The notes under the pieces were generated by a model. It made no database searches. It was not told the DNA's origin and saw nothing but the letters and a program-made list of their open reading frames with translations. From Zhengitettix transpicula (taxonomy: Eukaryota; Arthropoda; Insecta; Orthoptera; Tetrigidae), in NCBI GenBank assembly GCA_037074705.1, contig CM073590.1:224756246-224820245 (forward strand): DNA of 64,000 bases. Direction: 5' to 3'. Of the stretch, positions 45,827 to 58,470 are shown piece after piece (position 1 is the stretch's first letter; each line of letters opens with the position of its first letter). Made by a program: the position numbers and the translations under genes.

Positions 45827-46771
45827 TGTATATAATAAATTACTATTACGCTCGAATGATTAATGATTCTAATTAAGTGAATCTTAACATTTGAAATGTC
45901 GGAGAAATAGGAATTGGGCGATTTGGCAATGTGGCGTGATATAAAACCTGAATATGCTACAATGAACACCCGTCATAAAGATTAAATATGTCTCGTAAAG
46001 TGCCAGCAGGGATAGTCTGAAGACAAAAAACATTCCGAGCGCAGTAATTCGGATGTGGGATGAAGGAAGTAGTGTGATATGATGAGTCTGGCGTGGGAGA
46101 AAAACCGCATCAAACTAGACATGCGACAGATGAGTCAGAAAGAAATTCGCGACGGAACTATGACAGGACAGACTTCAAGGGAGGTCGACGCATGGGCACG
46201 ATCTCGATTATTTCTTCTTTAAATATATAAATGATACCAACAAATTGAAGCCGTTTCGTGGATCCCTTCAGAGTTTTTATGCGATATTTAACACGACGTT
46301 CTGCGCTGTGAATCGTTACAGCATTTTCGAAATATGAAACTTTCGTACACCAATAGAGTCCAACAGAAAAACTCATGGTAAGTTTAGTCCCAGACAGAAC
46401 GTAAACAAGCTAATGTATTCTGATACCGTTGCAGATTATTATAGTCCGGCGCAATTCGGAGGGCGGGTCGTCTGTTGGAACCGCGCAAGGATAATAACAA
46501 TTCTTTTCTTAAGGGTTTATAAAATTGTCTTACTTCACTATTTGTAATCGAATTATGCATGAATCTCACCATTTTCTACACGTAGCAACTCTTCTTTTTC
46601 GCCGAAATTCTTGTTTTCTTCTTAGTTCCGACATTGGGTTCTTGAATATGTTTTCGTTCCCTGTCCTAGGTATAGGAGAACTGAAAAGGACATTTGTACC
46701 CAAGGACTCAAAGGTGAAATCGTGCAAGAAAATTATAATTACAAAGTAATTAAAGTTCAATTTTATAGAGA
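45827..46771. other. Unannotated sequence
   Basis: No recognised gene or repeat; balanced composition near 46000-46200. Confidence 0.35.
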
Positions 46772-47320
46772 CGTCTGCGAGGGCTATTCTCTCGCAGGCA
46801 GTACCTGCGAGGGATGTTCTCTCGCAGGTAGAACCTTGTAGGACAGTTGGGGATGCCTTTTCCTCTCTCCGTTTTTGAACTAAGGTTCCCACAAGCCGAG
46901 GCACCTCGGACTGTTTTTCGACTGTATGTTCCGGGGTCACAGACCTTGGGCATACGGTAAGAATTGTTCGCTGTTCCCATTGGAACAGTCGACCAGCTGT
47001 CTCCTAAACTGGTCGAGGTATGGAAAAGGGAATGCTGCGTCCCCACCGCAAACTCCTCTCCCGCTATCGGAAGGGCGTGGGACAATACCCAATGTACGAC
47101 CTACCTGATGCAGGTTTTTATAGGGTTTTCCCTGCATTTCTTTAGGTGAATGCCGGGTAGGATCCTTAAACCATAGCCCGGGGGCCCTAGTTAACCTTTG
47201 GCTACCTGCCTCTACCCTTCCGCATCCCCCCTTTCAAACCCGTCCTATGCTATTAAAGGGGAGTTGTCCAACGTGGATTACCCTCATGTAGCCTGTTGCC
47301 CTAAAATAATAATAATAAAA
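46772..47320 (+). mobile_element. SINE-like retroposon, long form (copy 9)
   Basis: Sense orientation, both 5' stem-loops present (46773-46830). The 3' tail is (AAT)n at 47304-47319 instead of pure A, a tail type common in LINE-mobilised elements. About 96% similar by eye to copy 6 across most blocks, with a short deletion near 46845. Confidence 0.85.
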
Positions 47321-47533
47321 ATATAAATCCTCTCGACTCTTTCCAAACACGACCACTAGCGGACACTCCTGATTGCTGAGTGCCTCTACCTCCGTCTCCG
47401 TCTTGTTTAACAATACTTTGCCTGTCTTATTATCGTCCATTGTTGTGTATTTGTGTATGTTTGCCGGTAACAATTCCAGTTCAACAGTTCATAATTATTA
47501 ACTCTTAATTGCCCTCTAATTATATATATATGT

Positions 47534-48483
47534 TGTAATAATTAAAATATTATAATATTATTGGCTGGGCGCTTTTAAATGAACAACTATTAACTTTAAA
47601 CAATTAACAAAATTTATTATCAATTTTATAACAAGTAAAAAAAATACAAAATATTTGGGATCTCAGGGTCTTAAGCTGGGTTTGATAAATGGCTGAATTT
47701 ATACAATCAAAATTACATTTACCTTTTATGGAAGTTAATGCGCCTGAAACATAGACGAAATTTTTTGTAGAAGAAATAATACTACAGATTGAATTTAAAC
47801 AGTTTTAAATTTATCAAGAATTAACGATTTCATTTTATCGATATTTAAATAATTAAAGAACGATCTGACTTTTATCTTTTAAAAGTGGTTTACAAATGAT
47901 TTCAAAGTATTTCTCTACTTACGGCCGCCCAGGTCTCATTTTAGGTTTTTTGTGCACAAAATTTGGGGATATCACTGATTCTAGTACTCACAGACTCTAA
48001 ATGTCAACAAATTCTAATTGGCGTAGTTTGTTAGTTGGCCTAACACAAATTGGTAGGTTCTCGATGTTTTACTGCAACCTGGATTTGCAGATCTCGTAAC
48101 TTTAGTTGAAAAGGTCCTTCATTGGTTTGTCTATGGCCAGCATGATGAATTTTCGTTCGACCACCGAATACAACATTAGTTGCTCTGTCTCCTTCCCGAC
48201 TGAAGATTGCTTTACTTTTCAATATTTGAGAGCATGTTTGTAACTGGACCACATTCTTTCGTTCTGACTGCCCCACTGTAAAGCTTTCGAACTGTTCGCT
48301 GTCCGCTGCCCAACTGTGAAACTTCGTCTCTTAGATTTTGAGCGCGTAAACTCTCTCAACTGCCCAACAATGTTTTCTTTGCCTCGCCGGATTGTTGCGG
48401 CGTCCGCTCTATATCCACTAATAATGAGTCCTCTACAATCCAACTTTCCAATTAGAACAATGTCTTAATTACCAATTACTACA
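47534..48483 (-). mobile_element. Solo LTR
   Basis: It starts TGTAATAATT and ends AATTACTACA, flanked by ATGT at 47530-47533 and 48484-48487. The shared block CTCAGGGTCTTAAGCTGGG (47663-47681) shows antisense orientation. Tandem degenerate units of the CAACTG-CCC type lie near 48270-48370. Length is 950 bp. Confidence 0.8.
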
Positions 48484-48487
48484 ATGT

Positions 48488-51400
48488 ATATATATAATTT
48501 AACAACATTACTTATTTTATATATTGATAAAAAATAATATATAAACATGACCAATTATTTAATAAAATATAAAACAATTTGTCCAATTTTTTATTGATCT
48601 TAACGTGGATAAAATCTATTTTATCTTTGTAATGGAGTTTTAATTATTTATGGAGGTTGATTAAAAATATGTGGGGTTACATTTTATAGATACTTAAGTA
48701 AAAAAATCAGTCAAATTAAATGTATTCCTTAAGGAATAAAATTTAGAAGATATTTTGAAATGATCATATTTAAATGTAAGTTATTCATTCCAATGATTCA
48801 TAAATTTGAAACTTGTTTACTTTATACAATTTTTTATTTAATTTTTATTATTGATTTTTAAAACAGCTGAAGAAGTCCCAAAAATTAGGGTTGAAATGTT
48901 CAGTACTTTATTATTTACGCAAAATTTAATTTTATGCATATTAATGTAATATGCAATATATTTTTTAAAAAAATTTTGGGGACACATAATGTTTTTAATA
49001 AAATGTTATGAACGAAATATAAAATTTCTGCTTTTCCTGAACGAAATTTTGTGGTTTGTTTTATTTCAGTACAAGAGTAGGTAGAGCTCTCTTTTATTTT
49101 ATGGATCTGCTCCATTTCCCTGCTGTCTTTCTCTTTCTGCAAGTTTTGAATTTGACGGTGGGTTTAAAATCGTTTTTCGATTGTTGCATTCTCCTCCTAA
49201 TCAGTCATTGGGCCCACCCGAACAACTTCACCTACGCAATGATTCCATCATTGCCGCAGAATTTCAAATGCAGATATTTTGATGTGCGCTGGTACGCGAG
49301 TGCCTAACCCTTACAAGTATGTTCTAATCTCCAGTGAATGTTTGGCAACGTCTCCTCCTTCGTAGAATTGAATTACAAACGCAGCTGTCCGCATCTGTAC
49401 GTACTTCACGAGCATGAACAATTTTGAACACTGGCCGAGTTACTCGCATAGAGCGGGGAAATGACGAAACTACGCAAAGTGATGCCAGGAAGTATTTTGA
49501 GATGACGCACGTAAAAATTGTTTCATCTCCGACGGACGTCGTCCGTGGAAAGGCATGTCTGTTCGTTCACCTAGTTATTAATATACGAACAACTAACAGA
49601 ACGACGAAGCAGTGCCACAGAAGTTACTTGACGGTATTTTCTCTGAATATCACACAAATTGATTTTAATCGCCACAAGTGGATGGTCTTGAGAGTCGTGA
49701 TCGTCGAAAATTTGGAAAAGTTTACCTATTTTGTTTTAATTCTGTTAATAATCCATTTACCCTCGGAATACTTTCGACTGAAACGAAACTAAGATGTCAA
49801 CTTCTAAAGTGAACGCCAGAAGCGAAAATATCTTTGTTGGACGAAAGCCACGAGCTGCCAAACCTGTATGCGATAAGAGGCTATCTGCACGTCTGTCTGT
49901 CTGCCTGGAATGATTGGGTCAGCAATTTTCTACGAGTTTCCAAATAACAAGAATCCCGCCAAACGGCCGTAAGGAGCACCTCCAACCTTGCTCTCAAAAT
50001 CGACTGAAAAGTTGAACAAATATTACATCTTTGAGACACTTTCTGCACAAGACCTCGCATTCCTGTCAGTGAGGAAACACTTACCTTGGGAGAAACATTC
50101 AATGAGAGTTTTTGTTCTCTTCTACTTTAGCATTGCCTATGACGTCACACTGCAGCAGTTGCGTTTTCGTATGATCAGTGAAGAAGTATAATTGTTTTTG
50201 GAGAATCGCAGATGTAGAGGCACCAATAGAAGATTAGATGAGGCTCAGGTGACCCTTGTTGACATAAGAACTAATTCCAGAAGAGTTTTGGGCATTTGGG
50301 GCTTTTCCCCTCGATTAGGGTGAATCAGCATTTGACACATTTGCATCCTACGTGAGGAAGTTCCAGTTTTAATCGTGCAGGGACTGTGAGCGTTTCTTTC
50401 TTGGCGACTAAAATGTGAGGAAAGACCGTCACTGGCTTGTTGACAGAGTACACTAGATTGCGTGCTTGGTCTGTGCGTCTCCGACGTCAGTTAGAACCTG
50501 GAGAAGCTTAGCGGTACGTCGCGAGACAACGTGGAACCGTGCCCTAGAGTCAGACAAACGTCTCATTGTAAATAACGAACATTGAAACTTGAGTAGTTGA
50601 AAAATTATAAGTAATGAATCAAAATAGAATAAATGTTAAGTTAGAATAATGAAATGTTATTCAGAGTATCGATAAAGTGTCTTTACTACAACAAGAATTT
50701 ATTCCAAGTACATATGATAGAAGTGAGTAGTAAGAGAGAATAGGACAGGCGATTCATACAACTGCAATAATATTATATAATACTAGAACAAGCAGGACAA
50801 AACCAGTTCATAATTTATCTCGTGGTATAAACTTCCTATTTACATAGATTGGGGAGATTCTAGTCTGCATTAGCTTAACAAAAACTGTGTAGTTTTGAAA
50901 TGAAAATTAGCGACAACAAGGTCGAGGATATTATTCAATGGACAACACTGTAGTTTTGTAACAGACGAAACGAATGATAGTAAAAAAAGAACATTTGGTG
51001 AGGAATGACGTAGCACTCAAGTCGTGATTTAGAAGCGGAACGATATTCTTACCATGGTCTGTACAAGTAATTACTCTTTGTAGTCAAATACGATATGGAT
51101 CAAGTCAAAGTCGAAGGGCACTGCATTCGCCTTAAAGGCATACCGGTTATTTCTTATTTTTCTTCAACGACGATATTTCCTAGAAACTTCAACTGTAACG
51201 CGTCTGCATCACTGTGCCCCGAGTGCTCAGATCTTTGTTTCTTTTCGAAGAAAAGACGCTACGGAGGCTACAGAGGGAGACTAACACTCAGATCTTAACA
51301 AATCATTAAAATTATCTGACGTTAATAATAAAAATCTAAGCATATGCGGAAACGGTACAAAAGTGTTAAGGAAATTTGTGTTTTAAATACTTAAGCGATA

Positions 51401-51504
51401 TATTTACCTTTATATTTTGTTTAAATAAATATTAGTGGGTATGAATTTATAAAAATATGTGTGTTTAAATCCTTGGTTTTGTGATCCTATCTTTCACCTT
51501 AATA
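48488..51504. other. Unannotated stretch with one hammerhead-like box
   Basis: A CTGAAGA at 48867-48873, then AGTCCC-x8-GGGTT and GAAATG (ending about 48898), repeats the box seen at 5.7 kb. A balanced-composition region at 49310-50580 has no recognisable protein. No gene identified. Confidence 0.35.
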
Positions 51505-51592
51505 AGTCAGCTGATTGTGAACGGCGCGTAAGAATCTCCTAGCAGCAGCGATGGTGTGACGTCAGAGAATCAGCTGACGGCGAACTTTAACT
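51505..51592 (-). repeat. Short dispersed repeat, partner of 35848-35935
   Basis: The reverse complement carries AAGTTAAAGTTCGCCGTCAG, CTGATTCTCTGACGTCAC and CAATCAGCTGACTTATTAAGG. It holds two CAGCTG E-boxes and a TGACGTCA CRE. Confidence 0.55.
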
Positions 51593-54500
51593 TCATTTCT
51601 TTATATTTATCTAAAGTTTACTTCTATTATTATATTAAATTATTTTTATTACACTTGATTGCGGCAATTGTATTTTTGCGTAAAAAGACATTGTAATTAC
51701 TTTCAATTGGATACAGCTTAAAAGGAATCTTCCCTGACCAAAAACGTCACATCAAAGTTCAATAATCTGCTCCATAAATCACGAGCTGCATATTTTTCGG
51801 GCCAACCACGACTTTATCCGAAACTCTAGAAGCAGTGTGTGATGTCGTGAACCCATCTTGAAAATAACTTTCTGTTTTAATTGCTGTTTCCGGAATTTAT
51901 TCCCAATAGGTTATAAGAGAATACTTTCTATCCTGTTTAAACACAATTTTCATCCAAGAATAATTGGCGGAGAACAGAATTTTACAGGGCTATTACTGAA
52001 AGCGGGGAAAAAATATTGTGACATGTAATTAAATACACCCTTTACAATTGTGAATTTATTCATCGTTCCACAGTGCATTGCAGTTATATAAGGGAATACA
52101 TACAGTTAGCATTTTCAAAACAGCTTGATTTAACCTTCTTCAATCCATTGTCCTCAATTCCGACAATAGTGATGAGTTTTTCTCGTCATTCTATAGTCCT
52201 TTAATACCCGTGAGAGTAGCTTATATAAGACTTCCGTCAATTTATACACACATCACAGAAAGAAGAAGTTTACAACGAGTATTTTATTACTGAATTTTTT
52301 TCCCACTTGCTGCAATTTTCCACATGTCTTTTTTGCAATTAGATGAAATGCTCAAATTATGTCAATGGTTGGTGTGGAGGAATAAATAAATTTCAGTTTC
52401 CTTTGATTTAAACACAGGAGACGCATAGAAGACCGTCCAGTGTACGAGAAATGAGTCCATTTTTAAGACGACACTAGAAAATAAATTGAGAAGATTCTTG
52501 ACATCTCAGCTGTAAATTTACTGGTGAATGATGTTTCAAGTAAACGGGTTACACGTCTATAATATAATAAACAGTCCATTTTGAATGAGTAAATTAGCGT
52601 ATTTTGAGGTTGGCGATCGGGTAAACTCGGGTTAGTCCGGAAGGCGTACGTCAGTCTTCAATGTAACTATTCTAGGGATAAGAATAATAGGTTCAGAGTG
52701 ATAGAGGCTCAAGCACTAACTCTGAATCTGCGAAGGCTAATCCAGCACTAATTCCCAGAATTGTCTTAGCGGGACCCTTACAATTACTGCTCGTTTTAAG
52801 ATCCTTAAAGATCCAACACATACACTAAATAAAGTAGAATAAAAATATATTATACAACATAATAATGTCGGTTACAGTTAAGACGAGCTTTGAGCAGTCC
52901 GATCGCAACTCAGTGACGTTGGTTGACGTCATCTCACACGATGACACCTGCACTCACGTACACAAATGGTAACGCATTGGTAAATGAGGTATAAATTTGT
53001 GTATACATCTCTCTAGCCTCTACATTTTAAATTATATTAACCGCTAATTGGGCTGGTTTAGCCAGGAGCTTTACAACGGGCCACTGTCACGCCTCGCCAG
53101 ATAATAGTGGTGTCGTCTTTATATTTTCTTTGTCAGCGTCCAGCGCCAAGGACTTGGCACAGTACCTCCTGCAAAGTCAAACACGAGGCGTTTGTTGCTA
53201 TGTGCCTCATAATTGCAATTATAATGAATGGAAATAATAGAATAATCACCAGGAACGTTTTAGAATGCGGTGTTGGAAAAGAAGTGAAAAAAATTACCGG
53301 ACAAATACGGTAAAAGATGAAGACGGTGTAAGACTGAGAAGAGATCAATGTTGACCATAGTTTTTAAGAGAAAGGAAACTGGACTGCCACATTCTAAGCA
53401 GAAATTATTTACTGCACGACATCACCGAAGGACGCGTATGAACGGAGTTGCAGGTCGTGGAAGTTGAAGAACAGTGCAGCTACTAATGCCAAGGGAAACA
53501 GAAGAAGATGTTGGGTGATGAAGGAGAAGCTAAGGATAGGGCAAGGTGGAGATGTAAATTTACAGACCAAGTCCAAGGAACTGGCAGTGGGTAGGTAATG
53601 AAAACAAAAATCTTTCACGTTGGACTGTAACCCATTTTTACTGATACCATTCGTTAAAGGATGTCTGACAATTGTTTTGCATTCTATAACAGTAAAAATA
53701 TACGTTTCATTACAGTTAAACATTTAAATTTATATAAGGAAATTAAATAACATTTTAGAAAAAAAGAAACAGGCATTGACGTCTTTAAAAACTCATTCGA
53801 TAATGGAGGCCAACGGTTTCTAAAACATTACGAAGCACTTCATCTGAGATAGTGGGACATTAACTTTCGCTTTCCGCTAAAAAATTTATCCACTTTTAAT
53901 CGGTAAAACATATATTAGGGACAATAAATGAATTTTGAGAGATCTGGAGAATTAAATGCTTCTTTGCGTGTGTGTGTGTGTAAGTTTCATGGTGTCACTG
54001 AATTAGAAAACAACACGTGACTGTTGGAAGCGCTTATATCCTCCACAACAATAATAGATTTTTATTGATAATAATAATGCTGGAGCGTAAGACAACAAGG
54101 TTTTCCTAATGGGTGATACCCCAAAAAGTGGGCCATTGTGAGTGTGAATACGAAAAATGCAGCGTCGGCGTCTGTTCCCCAAGGGAATACCCGACGACGA
54201 GTCCTTCATGAGTTATTATACTATCAAAAGACATTTGCGGCCAAGTATTTATAATTAAAACCCCCGTTGGAAAATGACGTCCAGGTGACCAGAGCTGAGG
54301 ATCGTAGCTGTTTGGCAGGGTAACCAATTATTTCTTTCTTCTTCTCACGTGCTTTCAGGTGGCAACACGTGAGTCACTGACCGTAGTGGCTCAGGAGCCT
54401 ATACTTAGGTTATGAACTTGGCACTAATTCTCTCTGAATTTAAAAAACAATGATTGCAATGACAAACACAAACAAGCCACTTAAATTGATAAACACCTCT

Positions 54501-54692
54501 CCGGTAACTTGCTAATTAAGTGATATAAGTGCTTTTCAAACAGAGCGTTAACTACAGCCATACAAACATTCCACTAAGAGGGGATGATGTAGAAAGTTAC
54601 ATAAATATCACAATTACGTCTAAATGTAAACTTTTCTTTGTGTGAAAATTATTATGATAATGTAATTTAACATACGAAAGGTCCACGCCCTA
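51593..54692. other. Unannotated stretch
   Basis: No gene or repeat family recognised. A CRE-like TGACGTCA lies near 52925. (GT)n of 6 units lies near 53968. Confidence 0.35.
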
Positions 54693-54876
54693 TTTTTTTT
54701 AGGGCAACAGGCTACTTGAGGGTGATCCACTTTGTACAACTCCCCTTTAATAGCATAGGAAGGGATTTGAAAGGGGGGATGCCGAAGGGTGGAGGAAGGT
54801 AGCCAAGGGTTACTAGGGCCCGCGGGCTATAGTTTAAGGATCCTACCCGGCATTCTCCTAAAGAAATGCAGGGAAA
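54693..54876 (-). mobile_element. SINE-like retroposon, subfamily A, 5'-truncated (copy 10)
   Basis: T-run 54693-54700 is the tail. The copy stops at AATGCAGGGAAAACC, where copy 11 has inserted. The sequence beyond copy 11 is not family sequence, so copy 10 was already 5'-truncated. Confidence 0.85.
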
Positions 54877-54888
54877 ACCCTGCCCTAA

Positions 54889-55213
54889 TTTTTTTTTTTA
54901 GGGCAACAGGCTACATGAGGGTGATCCACATTGGGCAACTCCCCTTTAATAGCATAGGAAGGGATTAGAAAGGGGGGATGCGGAAGGGTAGAGGAAGGCC
55001 AAGGGTTAACTAGGGCCCCCGGGCTATATTTTAAGGATCCTACCTGGCATTCGCCTAAAGAAATGCAGGGAAAACCCTAGAAAAACCTGCATCAGGTAGG
55101 TCGGGCATTGGGTACTTGTCCCACGCCCTTCCGATAGCGGGAGAGGAGTTTGCTGTGGGGACGCAGCATTCCCTTCTCCGTGCCTCGACCAGTTTAGGAG
55201 GCAGCTGGCCGAC
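54889..55213 (-). mobile_element. SINE-like retroposon, subfamily A short form, with TSD (copy 11)
   Basis: Flanked by perfect 12-bp duplications ACCCTGCCCTAA at 54877-54888 and 55214-55225. The tail is T-run 54889-54899 and the 5' end is GGCAGCTGGCCGAC. Clean duplication plus poly(A) shows insertion by target-primed reverse transcription, and fixes the short form as a 325-bp unit. Confidence 0.9.
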
Positions 55214-55604
55214 ACCCTGCCCTAAACATTTAGGTCTCAATTTAATCTGACCTTTTCCATTCACATCTTTGAGAATTTTTCTCAATAAAGAACTGTTGTT
55301 CATCTCCTCTTCTCATCATTCCTTTATTTGTTATCCAGTCGGTAAGAATAATTTCTTCATAGTATTTCCGTTTCTGCGAGTATGCATGTTTCCGAACCAC
55401 ATGTTTTATAGAAATTAAAATTTGTAAATACATTGAAATATTATATTTTTTAACGATTCAGCCGTGTTGGAAATATAAAAAAATAATTCAGTGATATAAA
55501 TTGTTTAGTGTACTATTTATATAAATAAATAGACAAAGGCTTTTGAATTCATCACATTATTTTATGCACTTCCGGTTCTGCACCACTCTTGCGTTTTATG
55601 AATT

Positions 55605-55665
55605 ACTTGACAAAAGCAACAAGGATTGCATGAGCCTTGTGTGGTATTTAATTTAACACTTACTT
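55605..55665 (+). mobile_element. Decayed PLE terminal fragment
   Basis: CAACAAGGATTGCATGAGCC followed by TTGTGTGGTATTTAATTTAA matches the AACAAGGATCC...TTGTGTGGTATTTATATTA part of the PLE terminus at 17.2 kb. Confidence 0.5.
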
Positions 55666-57466
55666 TCTATTATTTTTGTAATTAGTATACACAGACATTT
55701 TATATTTTACAATTTTAATTGTTTCGTAACTGAAATCGACTTAAATAAAATTGTAAGTAGTTAATAATTTCTTAGGGTCCGAGGCATATTGAAACTGACA
55801 GGAAGCCATTGCCCTCGTTCATAAATTGTATATTCATCACATCAACTTTTTTTTACTCACAATAATATTATTTGCAGTATAGTGACTAAATATAAGCAAA
55901 AAAATCGACTCTACAATACATACAGCAAGTAAAAGTTAGAAAAGGTGTAAAAATTGTTTCTCATCACCACTATTTTTGTTAAAAAAAACATTAATTCTCT
56001 TTATATATCTAAATACAGTGAAATGTATCAGAAACTACCCATCGTATAAAAAGATATATAATGAAACTTTTACGTATGGAAACATGTTGTAATACAGTTT
56101 TTTCTTGTCTCTATATGAGGAATCAATTCCTGAATTTTTGCCACCTACTTTTGTTACACCATGTATAATGCCGTTGATAGTTAATGGTAATTTAAAGGCC
56201 ATTTCTAAATAAAACAGATTCCTATAACTGTTTACAGATCTTAATATGCGGTAAAATTGGAAAGAAAATTAATACGTCATCAATTCCTCAGCTTCTTTCA
56301 CGAGGGATCAGAATAATATTTTCTCATTTCTATGCACTTAAAACAATACGAACCAGAAGTCATCGTCGTCTTCACGTATATTCTGATGCTCTGAGAACGT
56401 GGGAAATACATTAGGAAATTTATTCTCCATTGCAACTATGGCAATATTCCAGACCGCCTCCTTTTGAAGTTTCTGATGGAACAATGGCCTCTCGACCTCC
56501 ATACAATGCCTTCCAGGTCAATTAGATTTTCGTCCTTTGCCAAGGTATTGCTTGAGAAATCTTTTAACGACGAGGTTGAATTTGTTATTCGACACTCGTC
56601 CTCAGAGGTGACGACCTTCAACTTAACTCAATAGTCCACATCCTCATTATAGTCTTGCCGCCATATACATAGAAAATATTTTCTCACTAACGGAGCCTGG
56701 TCTCTTCATCTGTATTCTTTAGAGGGAAATAGTCATGTAAGGCAGCGGCTACTACTCGTGCAGGAGAGTAATTAATTCTCTGCTTCTTCCATTTTGCCGT
56801 TCAGTGTCAGTCAGCTATGGCATCTGAGTTCTATTTTGTTAAACCTTCCTCTCCGTTACCTGCTGATCGTTTGTCCTTCACAGGAAAACAGACTGAGTTC
56901 CTTCTAGAAGCTCTAGATTAATGATTGCGATGGAACATTATAGAACAAATTTTACTTAAGCAGTCCTACAACGAAAATGCCAATTTTTTTTTAAAGGTCC
57001 TGGATATTTATAATATTTAGTTTAAATTTTTTAAAATTATTAATGTTTATTAAAGGTAAAATTTAGATTTATGATTGATTATGTACGAAAAAATTTGATA
57101 ATGTATTATAAATTTAATTTTGATTTTAGATGTATAATTAGATGTTACCATTTTAATGACATAAAATAGACCAAAGGCGGTAACAAAAAAAATAAATAAC
57201 AATATATAATTTACTTCATTAAAAAATTTAGTAATTTTTTTTGTATTTGTTTTTATTAAAACGTGATGAAGTGCTTAACTAGGAATGAAATACAGTGATA
57301 CGCTGTTATGATTGCATTAATGAGTGTTTAATTAGTAAACCGTTTATGACCAATTCAAATTTTTAAAATTTTCTTTACAAGGTATATTTTTTGTTACAAG
57401 TAAAGTTATCCTTTATGAGGAGTACAGGTAAATGAACCTTGTGGCTGGGGAAAAAATTTATATTTA
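55666..57466. other. Unannotated sequence
   Basis: AT-rich apart from 56340-56640, where minus-strand frames are open (56436-56621 and an adjacent frame ending in an acidic DDDD stretch). No domain or splice structure could be supported. Confidence 0.35.
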
Positions 57467-57470
57467 ATAT

Positions 57471-58414
57471 TGTAATAATCAAACGAAAGGCGTTTAATAA
57501 ATAAAAAAATTAATAATTAACAAACAAAAGAATTTATTGTGGCAATACTTGAACAATTACACAATTAATTAATAACTCAGGGTTATTACTGGGTTTGATA
57601 ATGGTAAATCATTAAAAATAATTAAAGGCACAAATCCCAATTTAAAGATTTACTCGTCAATTGACAAAGACGAAATTTACTTGTTGACGAACTTAAACTA
57701 CAAAGATGGATTCTACTTACAAATTTTACCATATCTGACATCTATCTTTTAATCCGGTTTACATAATTTATTGTTTTACATTTGTACTTACGGCTGCCCA
57801 GCATTCCAGGATACTTTTGACTTACGAAGCACTATGGCGGGTTGTTGCACAGCTTCTACTCAAACTCACAGATTCTAATTAATATTTTGGTTTTAAATCA
57901 GGAACCAGGAACCTCTTCTTCGTTTCTCCCTCCCTTGGTTGAGTTACTCACGGCTGCCCAGCATAGCAGTTTTTTATAGTTCTGCTTGCGTAAATGTTTT
58001 CTCTATGAGCAGAACATTCATGGCCCAATCACCTCTGTTGGTTAATAATCCTCGATACTTCTTTGCCAGTTTCCGTTGAATATTTGAACTGGTCTCGTCT
58101 ATTTCAACTTAACCAAACTTTCCAGCCAACTGATGCGAACTGGCTCCTCAATATTTTAATGCGACCTGTACTTGGCCAAACCGTCCACCCAACTGAAAAC
58201 TTCTCAATATTATAATGCGGTCTGCATCTGACCAAATCATAACGCGAACTCAACTGCCGTCTCGCAATTTTGAGCCCGCAGTGCTTCTTCCGACAAAGAA
58301 ACAATGCTCTACTACATTATTGTTTTATGTTCGGTACCGCCGTCAAGAATATGTTTCCCTAACAATTTAGATTATCAAATTTTACAATTAATGTGTTAAT
58401 TAATTGGCATTACA
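57471..58414 (-). mobile_element. Solo LTR
   Basis: It starts TGTAATAATC and ends TTGGCATTACA. ATAT flanks both sides (57467-57470 and 58415-58418), and an (AT)n tract continues on the right. The shared block CTCAGGGTTATTACTGGG (57577-57594) is antisense. Degenerate tandem units of about 55-60 bp (AACTG...CTCAATATTTTAATGCG) lie near 58120-58270. Length is 944 bp. Confidence 0.8.
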
Positions 58415-58469
<55 letters not shown>

Positions 58470-58470
58470 A
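58415..58470. repeat. Compound microsatellite (AT)n(AG)n(G)n
   Basis: (AT)12, then (AG)n, then a G9 run follow the LTR directly. The AT part overlaps its target duplication. Confidence 0.85.

Noticed and set aside
49424..49792. 122-codon ORF as a gene
   Set aside because: No known motif, ordinary composition, and length compatible with chance in 64 kb on six frames.
56436..56621. Minus-strand ORF with acidic downstream frame as an exon
   Set aside because: No homology recognised and no convincing acceptor/donor pair.
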